This document shows positions 14,877 to 22,923 of a DNA stretch of 64,000 nucleotides, in pieces. The stretch is from positions 1 to 64,000 of the forward strand of contig CAVRKA010000001.1 in assembly GCA_963722175.1 (NCBI GenBank). Direction: 5' to 3'. The translations under genes were made by a program, and so were the position numbers. The stretch is from WHSW01 sp963722175. Lineage in GTDB: Bacteria; Actinomycetota; Thermoleophilia; Solirubrobacterales; 70-9. The notes under the pieces are model-generated. The model saw only the letters and a program-made list of their open reading frames with translations. It was not told the DNA's origin and did not search any database. How positions within the stretch are numbered: the stretch's first letter is position 1; the number at the start of each line of letters is the position of its first letter.

Positions 14877-15904
14877 CAGGCCGTCACCGCCTCACCCCGG
14901 TCGGCCCGCACGACCCGCTCCCGGGCGGGGGCCGAGGCCGGCATCAGGGTCGCGGTCGCGTAGACGACCGTCACCCAAAGCGTGGTGCCGAGCGCCAGGT
15001 GGCCGACGATCAGCCCCGCGTGCTTGCCGGCCCAGACGTTGATCGCGCCAAGCGCGATCTGAGCGACGAGGACCAGCGGTGCGATCCAGAAGGCGCGGCT
15101 CGGGGCGCGGCGGCGAAGCGCCAGCGCCGCCATCGCCAGCACGGAGATCGCGGTCAGGTACATGAACACCCGGTGGACGAGCTGGATGTCGGCGAGCCGC
15201 GACTGGCCGAACGAGAGCGGGCCCTGCGCGTTGCAGCCGGGGAACTGGTCGGTGCTCCAGCCCGTCCCGCACGCGGAGTGAGCGCCGACCAGGGGCTGGT
15301 CGGTGGTCCCGTGGTACTCGGTCCCGGCGACGTAGCCGCCGGCGACGATCGTCGCCAGCACGAGCGCCGCGGTGACGATGCTCAGCGGCCGCAGGCCCCG
15401 CACCGTCTCGGCTGCGGGCGCCGAGGTTGCCTCGGCGCCGCGCCGGAGCACGAGCAGCAATCCGATCAGGAGCATCGCCAGCCCCAGGTGAGCGGCGACG
15501 AGCTCGTCCTCGAGTCCCTTCTCCACGGTCAGCCCGCCGAGCGCCGCCTGGGCGAGGACGAGGACGCCGGCGGCGACCGAGCCGCGAACCAGGAGCCGGT
15601 GGGAGCGCAGGCGGCGGAATGCCTTCAGGGCCAGGAGCGCGATCAGAACCGTGACAACGGTTGCCGCCACGCGGTGCGAGAACTCGATCACCGACTCGGC
15701 CGAGTCGGCCGGCAGGACACCGCCCTCGCACAGCGGCCAGCCGTGGGTGCCGCTGCCCTCGGCGCCGCAGCCGAGGCCGGAGTCCGAGACCCGGACGACG
15801 CCGCCGATCAGGATCAGCGCCAGCGTTGCGACGATCGTGAAGGTGACGAGGCGGCGGAAGCGGGATAACTCGTCCGCATCGCCACGAACGGCGACTGGGT
15901 CCAT
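14876..15904 (-). CDS. ctaA: Heme A synthase (Cox15/CtaA)
   Basis: 342 residues, eight TM helices in two four-helix halves. Heme-ligand histidines are present in EFSHR, AAHLGLA, LVHR and VGHLALG. Two cysteine pairs lie in the loops (GLGCGAEGSGTHGWPLC and ACGTGWSTDQFPGC). It oxidises heme O to heme A. All ligands look intact, in contrast with the adjacent oxidase subunits. Confidence 0.93.
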   Translation of the reverse strand: MDPVAVRGDADELSRFRRLVTFTIVATLALILIGGVVRVSDSGLGCGAEGSGTHGWPLCEGGVLPADSAESVIEFSHRVAATVVTVLIALLALKAFRRLRSHRLLVRGSVAAGVLVLAQAALGGLTVEKGLEDELVAAHLGLAMLLIGLLLVLRRGAEATSAPAAETVRGLRPLSIVTAALVLATIVAGGYVAGTEYHGTTDQPLVGAHSACGTGWSTDQFPGCNAQGPLSFGQSRLADIQLVHRVFMYLTAISVLAMAALALRRRAPSRAFWIAPLVLVAQIALGAINVWAGKHAGLIVGHLALGTTLWVTVVYATATLMPASAPARERVVRADRGEAVTA

Positions 15905-15925
15905 CTCGCTCAGGATAGAGCGGCG

Positions 15926-17827
15926 TTATCGCCGTCGTCGGAACCGTCCGGCCGCTCGGCGGGCTCCTCGGAATCCGCTCCCGCCGGCTCGGCGGGCTCC
16001 TCGGAATCCGCCGCCGCCGGCTCGGCGGGTTCCGCGTCCGGGGCCTCCGTCGCGACCGCCGATGCCTCCGGCTCCGGCGCCGCCTCCGGCTCCGCTCGCC
16101 TCGGGCTCCGGCGTCGCCTCGGGCTCGGGGCTCGCGACCCGCTCCGGCCCAGGCGGTGGCGTGAACGACTGCTCACGGAGCGCGATCGACCTGCGGATGT
16201 CGTGCAGCGGCTCGCCGCTGCGGACGTCCGGGACCGCGTCGAAATTGTGCGGCGGCGGGGGCGAGAGCGCGAACCACTCGAGCGTCGAGCCATCCCACGG
16301 GTCGTGACCGCGGGCGCGGAGCCCGTTGTTCCAGCTGTGGGCCGCGTTGCCGAGCTCGACCAGGATCCCGAGCACGAGGATGAAGGCGCCGATCGACGCG
16401 ATCAGGTTGTAGCCATCGACCCCGGTGTCCTCGAAGAACTTGTACACGTCGACCGGCTGGCCCTCGAGCCCGGCGAGGAACATGCAGGCGACGTACAGGT
16501 TGAGCCCGACCAGCATCATCAACAGGGCGATCTTGCCGAGCCCCTCGCCAAGCAGCCGGCCGCTGAGCTTCGGGAACCAGTAGTGAAGGCCGGCGAAGCC
16601 GCCGATCACGCCGCCGCCGACCAGCACGTAGAGCGTGTCGCCCTGGCTCGCGGTCGTGTTGTCGAGCGCCCAACCGACCGGGATCACCGAGTAGGCGAGC
16701 TCACCGCACAGCCCGAACGCGATCATCGCGATCGCCGCCAGCGCGTACCACAGAGCTGCCGCGTGGACCTCCAGGACGCCGCCCCAGATGGTCGCGATCC
16801 AGGTGTAGAAGAGGACGCCGATCGGGACGATCAGGGCGAGCGCGAACGCCATCGCCATGATCGTCCAGCCCTCGTTCAGCGGCGCGATGTACATGTTCTG
16901 CATCCAGGCGAGCAGGCCGAGCGCGCCGATCGCGACGAACGAGGTGTAGACCGCGCGGCGGCTGAAGATCGGCTTGCGGGCGAAGGTCGGGAGGATCTCC
17001 GAGATCGCCCCCGCGGCGGCGAGGAGGACGATCAGGTACGTGCCGGTGAAGAAGATGTACGCCAGGTGCTCGTAGAGCAGCGGCGCCCCGCCCTCACCGG
17101 CGTCGAAGAAGACCCCGTCGAAATGACGATCGACCTCGAGCATCGTCAGCGCGGCGATCATCGCCGGCCCGATCACCAGCAGCAGGTAGCCGATCACGGT
17201 CGCCGCCCAGCTGAACAGCGGCATCCGCCGCCAGGCCAGGCCTGGGGCGCGCAGCCTGTGCAGGGTGACGAGGAGGTTGATCGCGAAGCAGACGAAGCCG
17301 AGGCTGGCGAGCGCCGTGCCCGCGATCCACGCGTCGGCGCCGTTGGATGGTGAGAAGACCAGGTCGGAGAGCGGCGGCAGCGCGGCGCTGCCGGTCTCCG
17401 GGGCGCTGTAGAGGAAGCTGCCCATGATCGTCACGCCGCCGGCCAGGTAGAGGTAGTACGAGAGCTGGTGCAGGCGCGGCAGCGCGACTCCCCGGGCGCC
17501 GATCTGGAGCGGCACGATGTAGCCGATCAGGCCGAGCGCCAGCGGCACGATCGCGAGCACGACGAAGGTGACCACCGAGCCGGTCATCAGACGATCGAAG
17601 ATCTCCGGCTTCAGGAGGTCGTTCTCCGGCACGATCAGCTGCGCTCGCATGAGCGCGAACTGCGTCGCGGCGATCGCCAGGAAGGACAGCGAAGTGGCGA
17701 TGTACATCAGCGCGACCGTCTTGTGGTCGGCGCTCGTCGCCCGCTCGATCCAGGCCGGGCGCGGCGCGGGCATGTGGCGGGTGACGACCTCGGGGCGCGG
17801 GGTGGTGCGCGTGGCGGGCGGCGTCAT
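15926..17827 (-). CDS. Cytochrome c oxidase subunit I homolog lacking all heme and CuB ligands
   Basis: 633 residues, about 12 TM helices, ATGA overlap with the subunit II gene. Landmarks align clearly with CtaD: PLQIGARGVALPRLHQLSY, FARKPIFS and TWIATIWGG. The ligand positions do not. The helix-II His (canonical TxHG) is replaced at RLMTGS. GHPEVY is replaced by FTGTYL. The CuB pair WAHHM reads WMQNM. HDTYYVVAHFHYV is shortened to QGDTLYVLVGGGVIG. The K-channel Lys in PTGIK reads PIGVL. A catalytic oxidase function is therefore unlikely. The C-terminal 70 residues are low-complexity Gly/Arg; the overlapping frame to 15910 encodes an acidic Glu/Ala/Pro tail instead, so a frameshift near 16080 is possible. 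Confidence 0.85.
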   Translation of the reverse strand: MTPPATRTTPRPEVVTRHMPAPRPAWIERATSADHKTVALMYIATSLSFLAIAATQFALMRAQLIVPENDLLKPEIFDRLMTGSVVTFVVLAIVPLALGLIGYIVPLQIGARGVALPRLHQLSYYLYLAGGVTIMGSFLYSAPETGSAALPPLSDLVFSPSNGADAWIAGTALASLGFVCFAINLLVTLHRLRAPGLAWRRMPLFSWAATVIGYLLLVIGPAMIAALTMLEVDRHFDGVFFDAGEGGAPLLYEHLAYIFFTGTYLIVLLAAAGAISEILPTFARKPIFSRRAVYTSFVAIGALGLLAWMQNMYIAPLNEGWTIMAMAFALALIVPIGVLFYTWIATIWGGVLEVHAAALWYALAAIAMIAFGLCGELAYSVIPVGWALDNTTASQGDTLYVLVGGGVIGGFAGLHYWFPKLSGRLLGEGLGKIALLMMLVGLNLYVACMFLAGLEGQPVDVYKFFEDTGVDGYNLIASIGAFILVLGILVELGNAAHSWNNGLRARGHDPWDGSTLEWFALSPPPPHNFDAVPDVRSGEPLHDIRRSIALREQSFTPPPGPERVASPEPEATPEPEASGAGGGAGAGGIGGRDGGPGRGTRRAGGGGFRGARRAGGSGFRGARRAAGRFRRRR

Positions 17828-18720
17828 TCGGCGGCCTCCGTCCGCTGGACTTCCTGGACGATCTCCTGCGCCTCGCCCAGCTCGTCGCCGAGGCGGTCGA
17901 GGTGAGCCTGGTACTCGGGTACCGAGACCACCCGGACCCAGGCGCGCATCTGCGAGAAGGCGGTGCCCGAGAACATCGTCGAGTTGCCGTCGTAGCGCCC
18001 CTCCTCGTCGGCTTTGAACCAGGTCTGCGTGACCTCGCCGGGTGAGGCCTGGACCTGGCCGCCGAGCGCCGGGATCCACCAGGTGTGGAGGACGTCGGTC
18101 GAGGTGATGTTGAGGACGATCGGGGTGTCGACCGGAACCACCAGCTCGCCGTAGGAGAACAGCGCGTTGCTCGGAGTGTGCCCGGGGTATTCGAACCGCC
18201 ACAGCCACTGCTGCGCGATCGCGTCGATCTGCACCGGGCTCGACGTGCCCGTCAGCGGCTCCTCGCCGGTCGCCGATTGCTCGCCGCTGATCGTCAGCAG
18301 CTCCGGGAGGCCCTTGACCCCGACCTGGGCCGTCTGGTCGGCTCCGAGGCCGTTGGGGCCCGCGGCCTCGATCTCGCGGGCGTCGCCGGTCTTGATCACC
18401 CCGAAGACGAAGATCGCGATCGCGAGCACCGACAACCCCGCGATCACGGGTCGCAGGGCGCCGCGGCCGGCGGTGAACCGGGTGGGCTCCGCACCCCGGC
18501 GCTCGCGGAAGCGGACGACGGCGGCGACCAGGCCGACGGCGATCGCCGCCATTAGGACGAAGTTGATCACGATCAGGACGACGTAGCTGGAGTGGATCGC
18601 CTCGGCGTTCGGCGAGTGGGGCTCCGGGGGCGCGAGGTCGAGCGCCGAGGCAGGCGCGGCCGCCCAGGCGAGGGCGAGCAGGGCGCAGAGGGCTGCGAGC
18701 GGGATCGTCCGACGGCTCAA
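17824..18720 (-). CDS. Cytochrome c oxidase subunit II homolog lacking the CuA cysteines
   Basis: 298 residues from TTG 18720. Signal peptide (1-26), two TM helices (about 47-70 and 88-108), then a cupredoxin domain. The aromatic patch is kept (QQWLWRFEYP), and so is the first CuA His (DVLHTWWIPALGG). The block normally GQCSExCGxxHxxM reads GNSTMFSGTAFSQM: both Cys are Ser, the Glu is Met, and the second His is replaced. CuA cannot form. The loss parallels that in the subunit I homolog directly downstream, so both probably belong to one redesigned complex. Confidence 0.85.
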   Translation of the reverse strand: MSRRTIPLAALCALLALAWAAAPASALDLAPPEPHSPNAEAIHSSYVVLIVINFVLMAAIAVGLVAAVVRFRERRGAEPTRFTAGRGALRPVIAGLSVLAIAIFVFGVIKTGDAREIEAAGPNGLGADQTAQVGVKGLPELLTISGEQSATGEEPLTGTSSPVQIDAIAQQWLWRFEYPGHTPSNALFSYGELVVPVDTPIVLNITSTDVLHTWWIPALGGQVQASPGEVTQTWFKADEEGRYDGNSTMFSGTAFSQMRAWVRVVSVPEYQAHLDRLGDELGEAQEIVQEVQRTEAAE

Positions 18721-18808
18721 GGCGGCGCCATTCTAATCGTCAAGCGGCGCTCAACCGCCCGCCGCCCGCCGCCCGCGACCTGGAACCTGGCTCCTATACT
18801 CGCGCGCC

Positions 18809-19798
18809 TTGCGCCGGCTCCGCCCGTCACCCGCGCAGCGCGCGACCGTCCGCATCGCGGCCGGGGCCGCCGTCGCCGCCTCGATCGCGGTCCCGCTGCT
18901 CCGCCGCCGCCGCCGGATCCCGGCGACGGTGACGCTCGCGGCGCTCGCCGCCGGCCCGATGGCGGTCGCCGTCCTCCGCCCCCGCACGCGCGGCCGCGAC
19001 ATCGCCCTGTTCACGCTCCAGATGTGGGGCTTCACGATGGCTCACGAGCTTCCCTACGACGACCCCGAGGCCCTGCGGCGCCGGTTGAAGATCCGCTATC
19101 CGATCGTGGCCGACCGGGTGATCGGGGTGGGGCGGCTTCCCACCGCTCGCCTCCAGGCGGCGCTCAGCCGCCCCGGTGAGGTGACGGCGCTCGACCGCTT
19201 CCTCTCGGTCATCCACTGGGCCTGGTTCATGGAGCCGCACGCCGCGCTGCTGTTCGTCCAGGCGCGCCACCCCCGGCGGTTCCCGCGCGCCGCCCGCCAG
19301 CTCGCCGCCACCTACGACCTCGGCTGCGCGATCTACTTCGCGGTCCCGACCGCGCCGCCGTGGTGGTCGGCGGAGCAGGGCTACATCCCGGAGCGGGTCG
19401 AGTCGCTCGCCGGCGAGGTCGTCGCCGAGGACGCGCCGCAGGTGCGCCGGATCATGGTCGACGCCGGCGAGCAGCTGTGGCGGCGCGCCTGGGCCCCGCT
19501 CTACGACGCGTTCAACAGCAACCCGTGGGCGGCGATGCCGTCGTTGCACTTCGCCACTTCGCTGATGGCCGCGATCCACCTCGCCGAGGCGGGCCGGGTG
19601 CCAGGCGCGCTCGGCTGGGGATACGCCGGCACGCTCGCCTTCGCGCTCGTCTACCTCGGCGAGCACTACGTCACCGACCTGGTTGCCGGCACCGCGCTGG
19701 TGATCGCGGTCCGCCGCGGCGAGCCGCTGGTCGAGCCGCTGGTCGAGGCGGTCAACCGCGGCCTGCGGCGCCTCGAGCGGATCGCCGCGCCTGCCTGA
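18809..19798 (+). CDS. PAP2-superfamily membrane protein (AUR1/Ipt1-like)
   Basis: 329 residues from TTG 18809, with TATACT 8 nt upstream. Several TM helices. The phosphatase-like signature is split as NPWAAMPSLHFATS (about 233-246) and LGEHYVTDLVAG (about 282-293), matching PAP2 motifs 2 and 3 with both histidines. It likely acts on lipid phosphates, for example inositol-phosphate transfer or dephosphorylation in envelope lipid synthesis. The next gene, a flippase-like LPG-synthase TM protein, fits a lipid context. Confidence 0.75.
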   Translation: MRRLRPSPAQRATVRIAAGAAVAASIAVPLLRRRRRIPATVTLAALAAGPMAVAVLRPRTRGRDIALFTLQMWGFTMAHELPYDDPEALRRRLKIRYPIVADRVIGVGRLPTARLQAALSRPGEVTALDRFLSVIHWAWFMEPHAALLFVQARHPRRFPRAARQLAATYDLGCAIYFAVPTAPPWWSAEQGYIPERVESLAGEVVAEDAPQVRRIMVDAGEQLWRRAWAPLYDAFNSNPWAAMPSLHFATSLMAAIHLAEAGRVPGALGWGYAGTLAFALVYLGEHYVTDLVAGTALVIAVRRGEPLVEPLVEAVNRGLRRLERIAAPA

Positions 19799-19837
19799 CC
19801 CGGGTCGACCAGCGCGCCTGCGAAGATCAGCTCTCGC

Positions 19838-21016
19838 ATGTCACGGAGCGATGCGACCGAGGGGGCTCACGGGGACGAGCTCGATCCTCCGGTGATCCCG
19901 CCCGTGGACGAACCGCGAGCCGCCGGCGAGGAGCCCGACGCGGAGGAGCCCGCGTTCTTCGAGGACCCGAAGCGGATCGCCCAGACCGCGCTCGTCGTCC
20001 TCCTGCTCGTCGTCGGCATCTACGTCCTGTTGCCGAAGGTGCTCGAGGACCAGAGCGCGAGCGCAAGGCTCGCTGACGCGAGCGTGATCTGGATCCTGGT
20101 CGCGGTCGGCTTCGCGTTCGCGATGTTCGGCGCCTACGTGGCGCTGTTCAAGGGCGTCGTCGGCGAGCGCGTCGAGCTGCGCTGGAAGGACTCCTACGAC
20201 ATCACCATGGCGGGGCTGGCGGCGACGCGCCTGTTCTCGGCGGGAGGCGCCGGCGGCATCGTGCTCACCTACTGGGCGCTGCGCAAGGCCGGGATGCCGC
20301 GCAAGGAGACCGCCTCGCGGATGGTCGCGTTCCTCGTCCTCCTCTATGCGGTCTACATGCTCACCCTGCTGATCGACGGCATCCTCCTGCGGACCGGTGT
20401 CTTCGACGCCCCGGCGCCGCCCGGGCTGACGATCGTCCCGGCGGCGCTCGCCGGCGGGGTGATCGTGATCTTCCTGCTGATGGCGCTCGTCCCGGGCGAC
20501 CTCGAGCGGCGCTTCTCGCAGGCGAGCCAGGAGAGCGTCTGGGGCAGGACGGTGCGCCGCCTGGCGACCGTTCCCTCGACCGCGGCGGTCGGCACCCGCG
20601 AGGCGCTCGCCTTCGTCCGCGATCCGGAGCGGGGGGCGCTGGCGATCATCGGCGCGGTCGGCTTCTGGGCCGCCCAGATCGGGATCCTCTGGGCGTCGTT
20701 CAACGCCTTCGGCGTCGAGGTCCAGCTGGCCGTCGTCGTCCAGGCGTTCTTCCTCGGCATGTTCGCGAACCTGATCCCGCTGCCGGGCGGGGTCGGCGGG
20801 GTCGACGCCGGGCTGCTCGGCGCCTTCGCGCTCTTCGGCGTGCACGGGATCTTCTCGGCGATCCTGCTCTACCGGATCCTCGCCTTCTGGCTGCCGATCC
20901 CGCCCGGGATCGTCGCCTTCATCCACCTCCGAAAGACCGTCCACCGCTGGGAGGAGACTCGACCCGACCCCGAGGTGGCTACCGCGATCAGCGAGCCGCA
21001 CGCCCTTACTTCATAA
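19838..21016 (+). CDS. Lysylphosphatidylglycerol synthase TM-region family protein (UPF0104)
   Basis: 392 residues: an acidic N-terminal 45 residues, then eight or so TM helices. Family hallmarks include ATRLFSAGGAGGIVLTYWALRKAGMP (about 125-155) and ANLIPLPGGVGGVDAGLLGAF (about 305-330). The catalytic LPG synthase domain is absent, so it is the flippase-like or glycolipid-transfer half only. It ends within the palindrome at 21006. Confidence 0.85.
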   Translation: MSRSDATEGAHGDELDPPVIPPVDEPRAAGEEPDAEEPAFFEDPKRIAQTALVVLLLVVGIYVLLPKVLEDQSASARLADASVIWILVAVGFAFAMFGAYVALFKGVVGERVELRWKDSYDITMAGLAATRLFSAGGAGGIVLTYWALRKAGMPRKETASRMVAFLVLLYAVYMLTLLIDGILLRTGVFDAPAPPGLTIVPAALAGGVIVIFLLMALVPGDLERRFSQASQESVWGRTVRRLATVPSTAAVGTREALAFVRDPERGALAIIGAVGFWAAQIGILWASFNAFGVEVQLAVVVQAFFLGMFANLIPLPGGVGGVDAGLLGAFALFGVHGIFSAILLYRILAFWLPIPPGIVAFIHLRKTVHRWEETRPDPEVATAISEPHALTS

Positions 21017-21026
21017 AATGAAGTAA
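21006..21026. promoter_or_regulatory. Perfect 21-bp palindrome, putative operator of trxB
   Basis: TTACTTCAT-AAA-ATGAAGTAA, a perfect 9-bp inverted repeat in otherwise GC-rich DNA. It overlaps the stop of the upstream gene and ends 24 bp before the trxB start. Its shape and place fit a dimeric repressor or redox regulator site. Confidence 0.6.
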
Positions 21027-21049
21027 CACTCTAAACTCTTGATGGACGA

Positions 21050-22069
21050 ATGGATATGACCGACGACAAGCAGCGAATCGAGAACGTGATCATCCTCGGC
21101 GGCGGCCCCGCCGGCTACACGGCGGCTCTCTACGCGGCCCGCGCCAACCTCGAGCCGCTCGTGATCGAGGGCTTCCAGTGGGGCGGCCAGCTGCAGAACA
21201 CGACCGACGTCGAGAACTACCCCGGATACCCCGACGGGATCATGGGACCCGAGATGATGAACGAGTTCCGCGCTCAGGCCGAGAAGTTCGGGACCCGCTT
21301 CATCACCGACGACGCCGACCGCGTCGAGCTCTCCGACGGCGGGATCCAGCGCGTCTTCGTCGGCGACGACGAGTACGCCGCGAAGGCGATCATCCTCTCG
21401 ATGGGGGCCGAGCCGCGGCGGCTCGGGATCCCGGGCGAGCTCGAGCTCGGCGGCAAGGGCGTCTCGACCTGCGGGGTCTGCGACGGCGCCTTCTTCAAGG
21501 GCGAGGACGTCGCCGTGATCGGCGGCGGCGACTCGGCGATGGAGGACTCGATCTTCATCTCGAAGTACGCCGACAAGCTCACCTCGGTCCACCGTCGCGA
21601 CGATTACCGAGCCTCGAAGATCATGCACGACCGGGCCGCCGAGCAGGCGAACATCGAGTTCAAGACCCCGTTCGTGCCCGAGGAGTTCCTCGCCGGCGAC
21701 GACGGCAAGCTGCGCGCCGTGCGCCTCCGCAACGCCGAGACCGGCGAGGCCGAGGACCTCGAGGTCGGCGGGGCGTTCGTCGCGATCGGCCATATCCCGC
21801 GCTCGGAGCTGGTCGAGGGCCAGGTCGACACCGACGACGAGGGCTACGTGCTCACCCAGGGCAAGTCGACCCGCACGAACCTGGCGGGCGCGTTCGCGGT
21901 CGGCGACCTCGTCGACCGCACCTACCGCCAGGCGGTCACCGCCGCCGGCACCGGCTGCATGGGCGCGCTCGACGCCGAGTGGTTCCTGCGCGACACCCCG
22001 CCCTCGCCCGAGGCGCACTGGATGCGCGGCGGCGAGCCGGTCGAGGTCGCGCCGAACCCGACGAGCTAG
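21050..22069 (+). CDS. trxB: Thioredoxin reductase
   Basis: 339 residues. FAD-binding GGGPAGYTAALYAAR (about 17-31), the redox-active pair C-G-V-C in STCGVCDGAFF (about 139-146), NADPH-binding GGGDSAMEDS, and the C-terminal FAD motif GAFAVGDLVD. It reduces thioredoxin with NADPH. A second Met two codons later is a possible start. The stop overlaps that of the convergent lysyl oxidase gene (shared CTAG). Confidence 0.93.
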   Translation: MDMTDDKQRIENVIILGGGPAGYTAALYAARANLEPLVIEGFQWGGQLQNTTDVENYPGYPDGIMGPEMMNEFRAQAEKFGTRFITDDADRVELSDGGIQRVFVGDDEYAAKAIILSMGAEPRRLGIPGELELGGKGVSTCGVCDGAFFKGEDVAVIGGGDSAMEDSIFISKYADKLTSVHRRDDYRASKIMHDRAAEQANIEFKTPFVPEEFLAGDDGKLRAVRLRNAETGEAEDLEVGGAFVAIGHIPRSELVEGQVDTDDEGYVLTQGKSTRTNLAGAFAVGDLVDRTYRQAVTAAGTGCMGALDAEWFLRDTPPSPEAHWMRGGEPVEVAPNPTS

Positions 22070-22896
22070 ATCCGGCAGGGGGTGTCGAGCCTGCGGACGG
22101 CGAATTTCGCCGGGCGCAGGGCGAGGTGCGCGCGGCGGACGTTGTTGGCCTCGTCGAGCTCGTCGAGGACGTCGGTCGGATCGGCCCGGCTGATCAGGCA
22201 GTAGTGCCCGCGGGGAAGGCCGGTGATGTCGAACTCCTGGCCCGGGAGGGCGAGCAGGTAGGCGTCCGCCCAGCCGGCTGAGATCCCCTGGGTGGTCATC
22301 GACTGGCAGCCGGTCTGCTCGGGCGGGTTCATCGGGTAGGTCGAGATCTGCGGCGTGATCGCGCTCGGGAACGCCAACCGCGCATCGCCGAGGCAGAAGC
22401 CGACCTTGCGGGTGCGCCTGAACAGCTTGTCGCTGGGCTCGCGACGGAGCTCGTAGCCGGCGATGTCGAGCACGTGCCAGTGGTTGTGGGCGGCGTGGAA
22501 GCGCATGCAGCCGAACTTACGCTCGGAGGCGATCGCGTCGCCGCCGCGCTCGAAGCCGCCGCTGCCGTTCGAGTCGGCGAATACGCGCTGCGAAGCGTCC
22601 CGGTCGTTGGCAGGGTCGCCGTCGCCGTCGCAGTTCAGCGACTCGGCGCTCGGGTAGACCTCGAGCGGCCCGTTGCCGCGGTTGCCGATCTCGTTCGTGA
22701 ATCGCAGCAGCGTGCGCTTGCCCTCGACCTGGATCACCAGGTCCTCCTGCTGGATCGCCAGGGTGACCAGGTCGGGCGGTAGGTCGGCGGGAACCGCCTC
22801 GACTCGTGAAACCGCGAGCAGGAGGGCGATCGTCGCCGCGGCGACGAGGCCTACTCCGGCCGCCAAGCCGACCCTGCGCGCTGCGGACGCCTCCAT
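22066..22896 (-). CDS. Lysyl-oxidase family secreted protein
   Basis: 276 residues. Residues 10-34 are a signal anchor. The copper-binding talon HNHWH (about 137-141) lies in HAAHNHWHVLDIAGYEL, followed by CLGD, YPMNPP, GISAGWADAY and the late CLISRADP..LDELDEANN block, all typical of bacterial lysyl-oxidase-like (PF01186) proteins. Six cysteines. It would oxidise primary amines outside the cell; substrate unknown. Confidence 0.8.
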   Translation of the reverse strand: MEASAARRVGLAAGVGLVAAATIALLLAVSRVEAVPADLPPDLVTLAIQQEDLVIQVEGKRTLLRFTNEIGNRGNGPLEVYPSAESLNCDGDGDPANDRDASQRVFADSNGSGGFERGGDAIASERKFGCMRFHAAHNHWHVLDIAGYELRREPSDKLFRRTRKVGFCLGDARLAFPSAITPQISTYPMNPPEQTGCQSMTTQGISAGWADAYLLALPGQEFDITGLPRGHYCLISRADPTDVLDELDEANNVRRAHLALRPAKFAVRRLDTPCRI

Positions 22897-22910
22897 GGCA
22901 AGGCCGACTG

Positions 22911-22916
22911 TACAGT
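22911..22916 (+). promoter_or_regulatory. -10 box TACAGT for a leaderless start at 22924
   Basis: TACAGT is separated by 7 nt from GTG 22924. This decides the start over the GTG at 22915, which would lie inside the box. Confidence 0.5.
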
Positions 22917-22923
22917 GAGCCGC

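Noticed and set aside
13422..14963. 513-codon plus-strand ORF
   Set aside because: Antisense to ctaB; composition (Gln/Arg/Asp/Gly) is that of a shadow of a GC-rich membrane-protein gene.
15926..17827. Calling the subunit I gene a working cytochrome c oxidase (ctaD)
   Set aside because: None of the heme or CuB ligand motifs is present, so the usual name would mislead.
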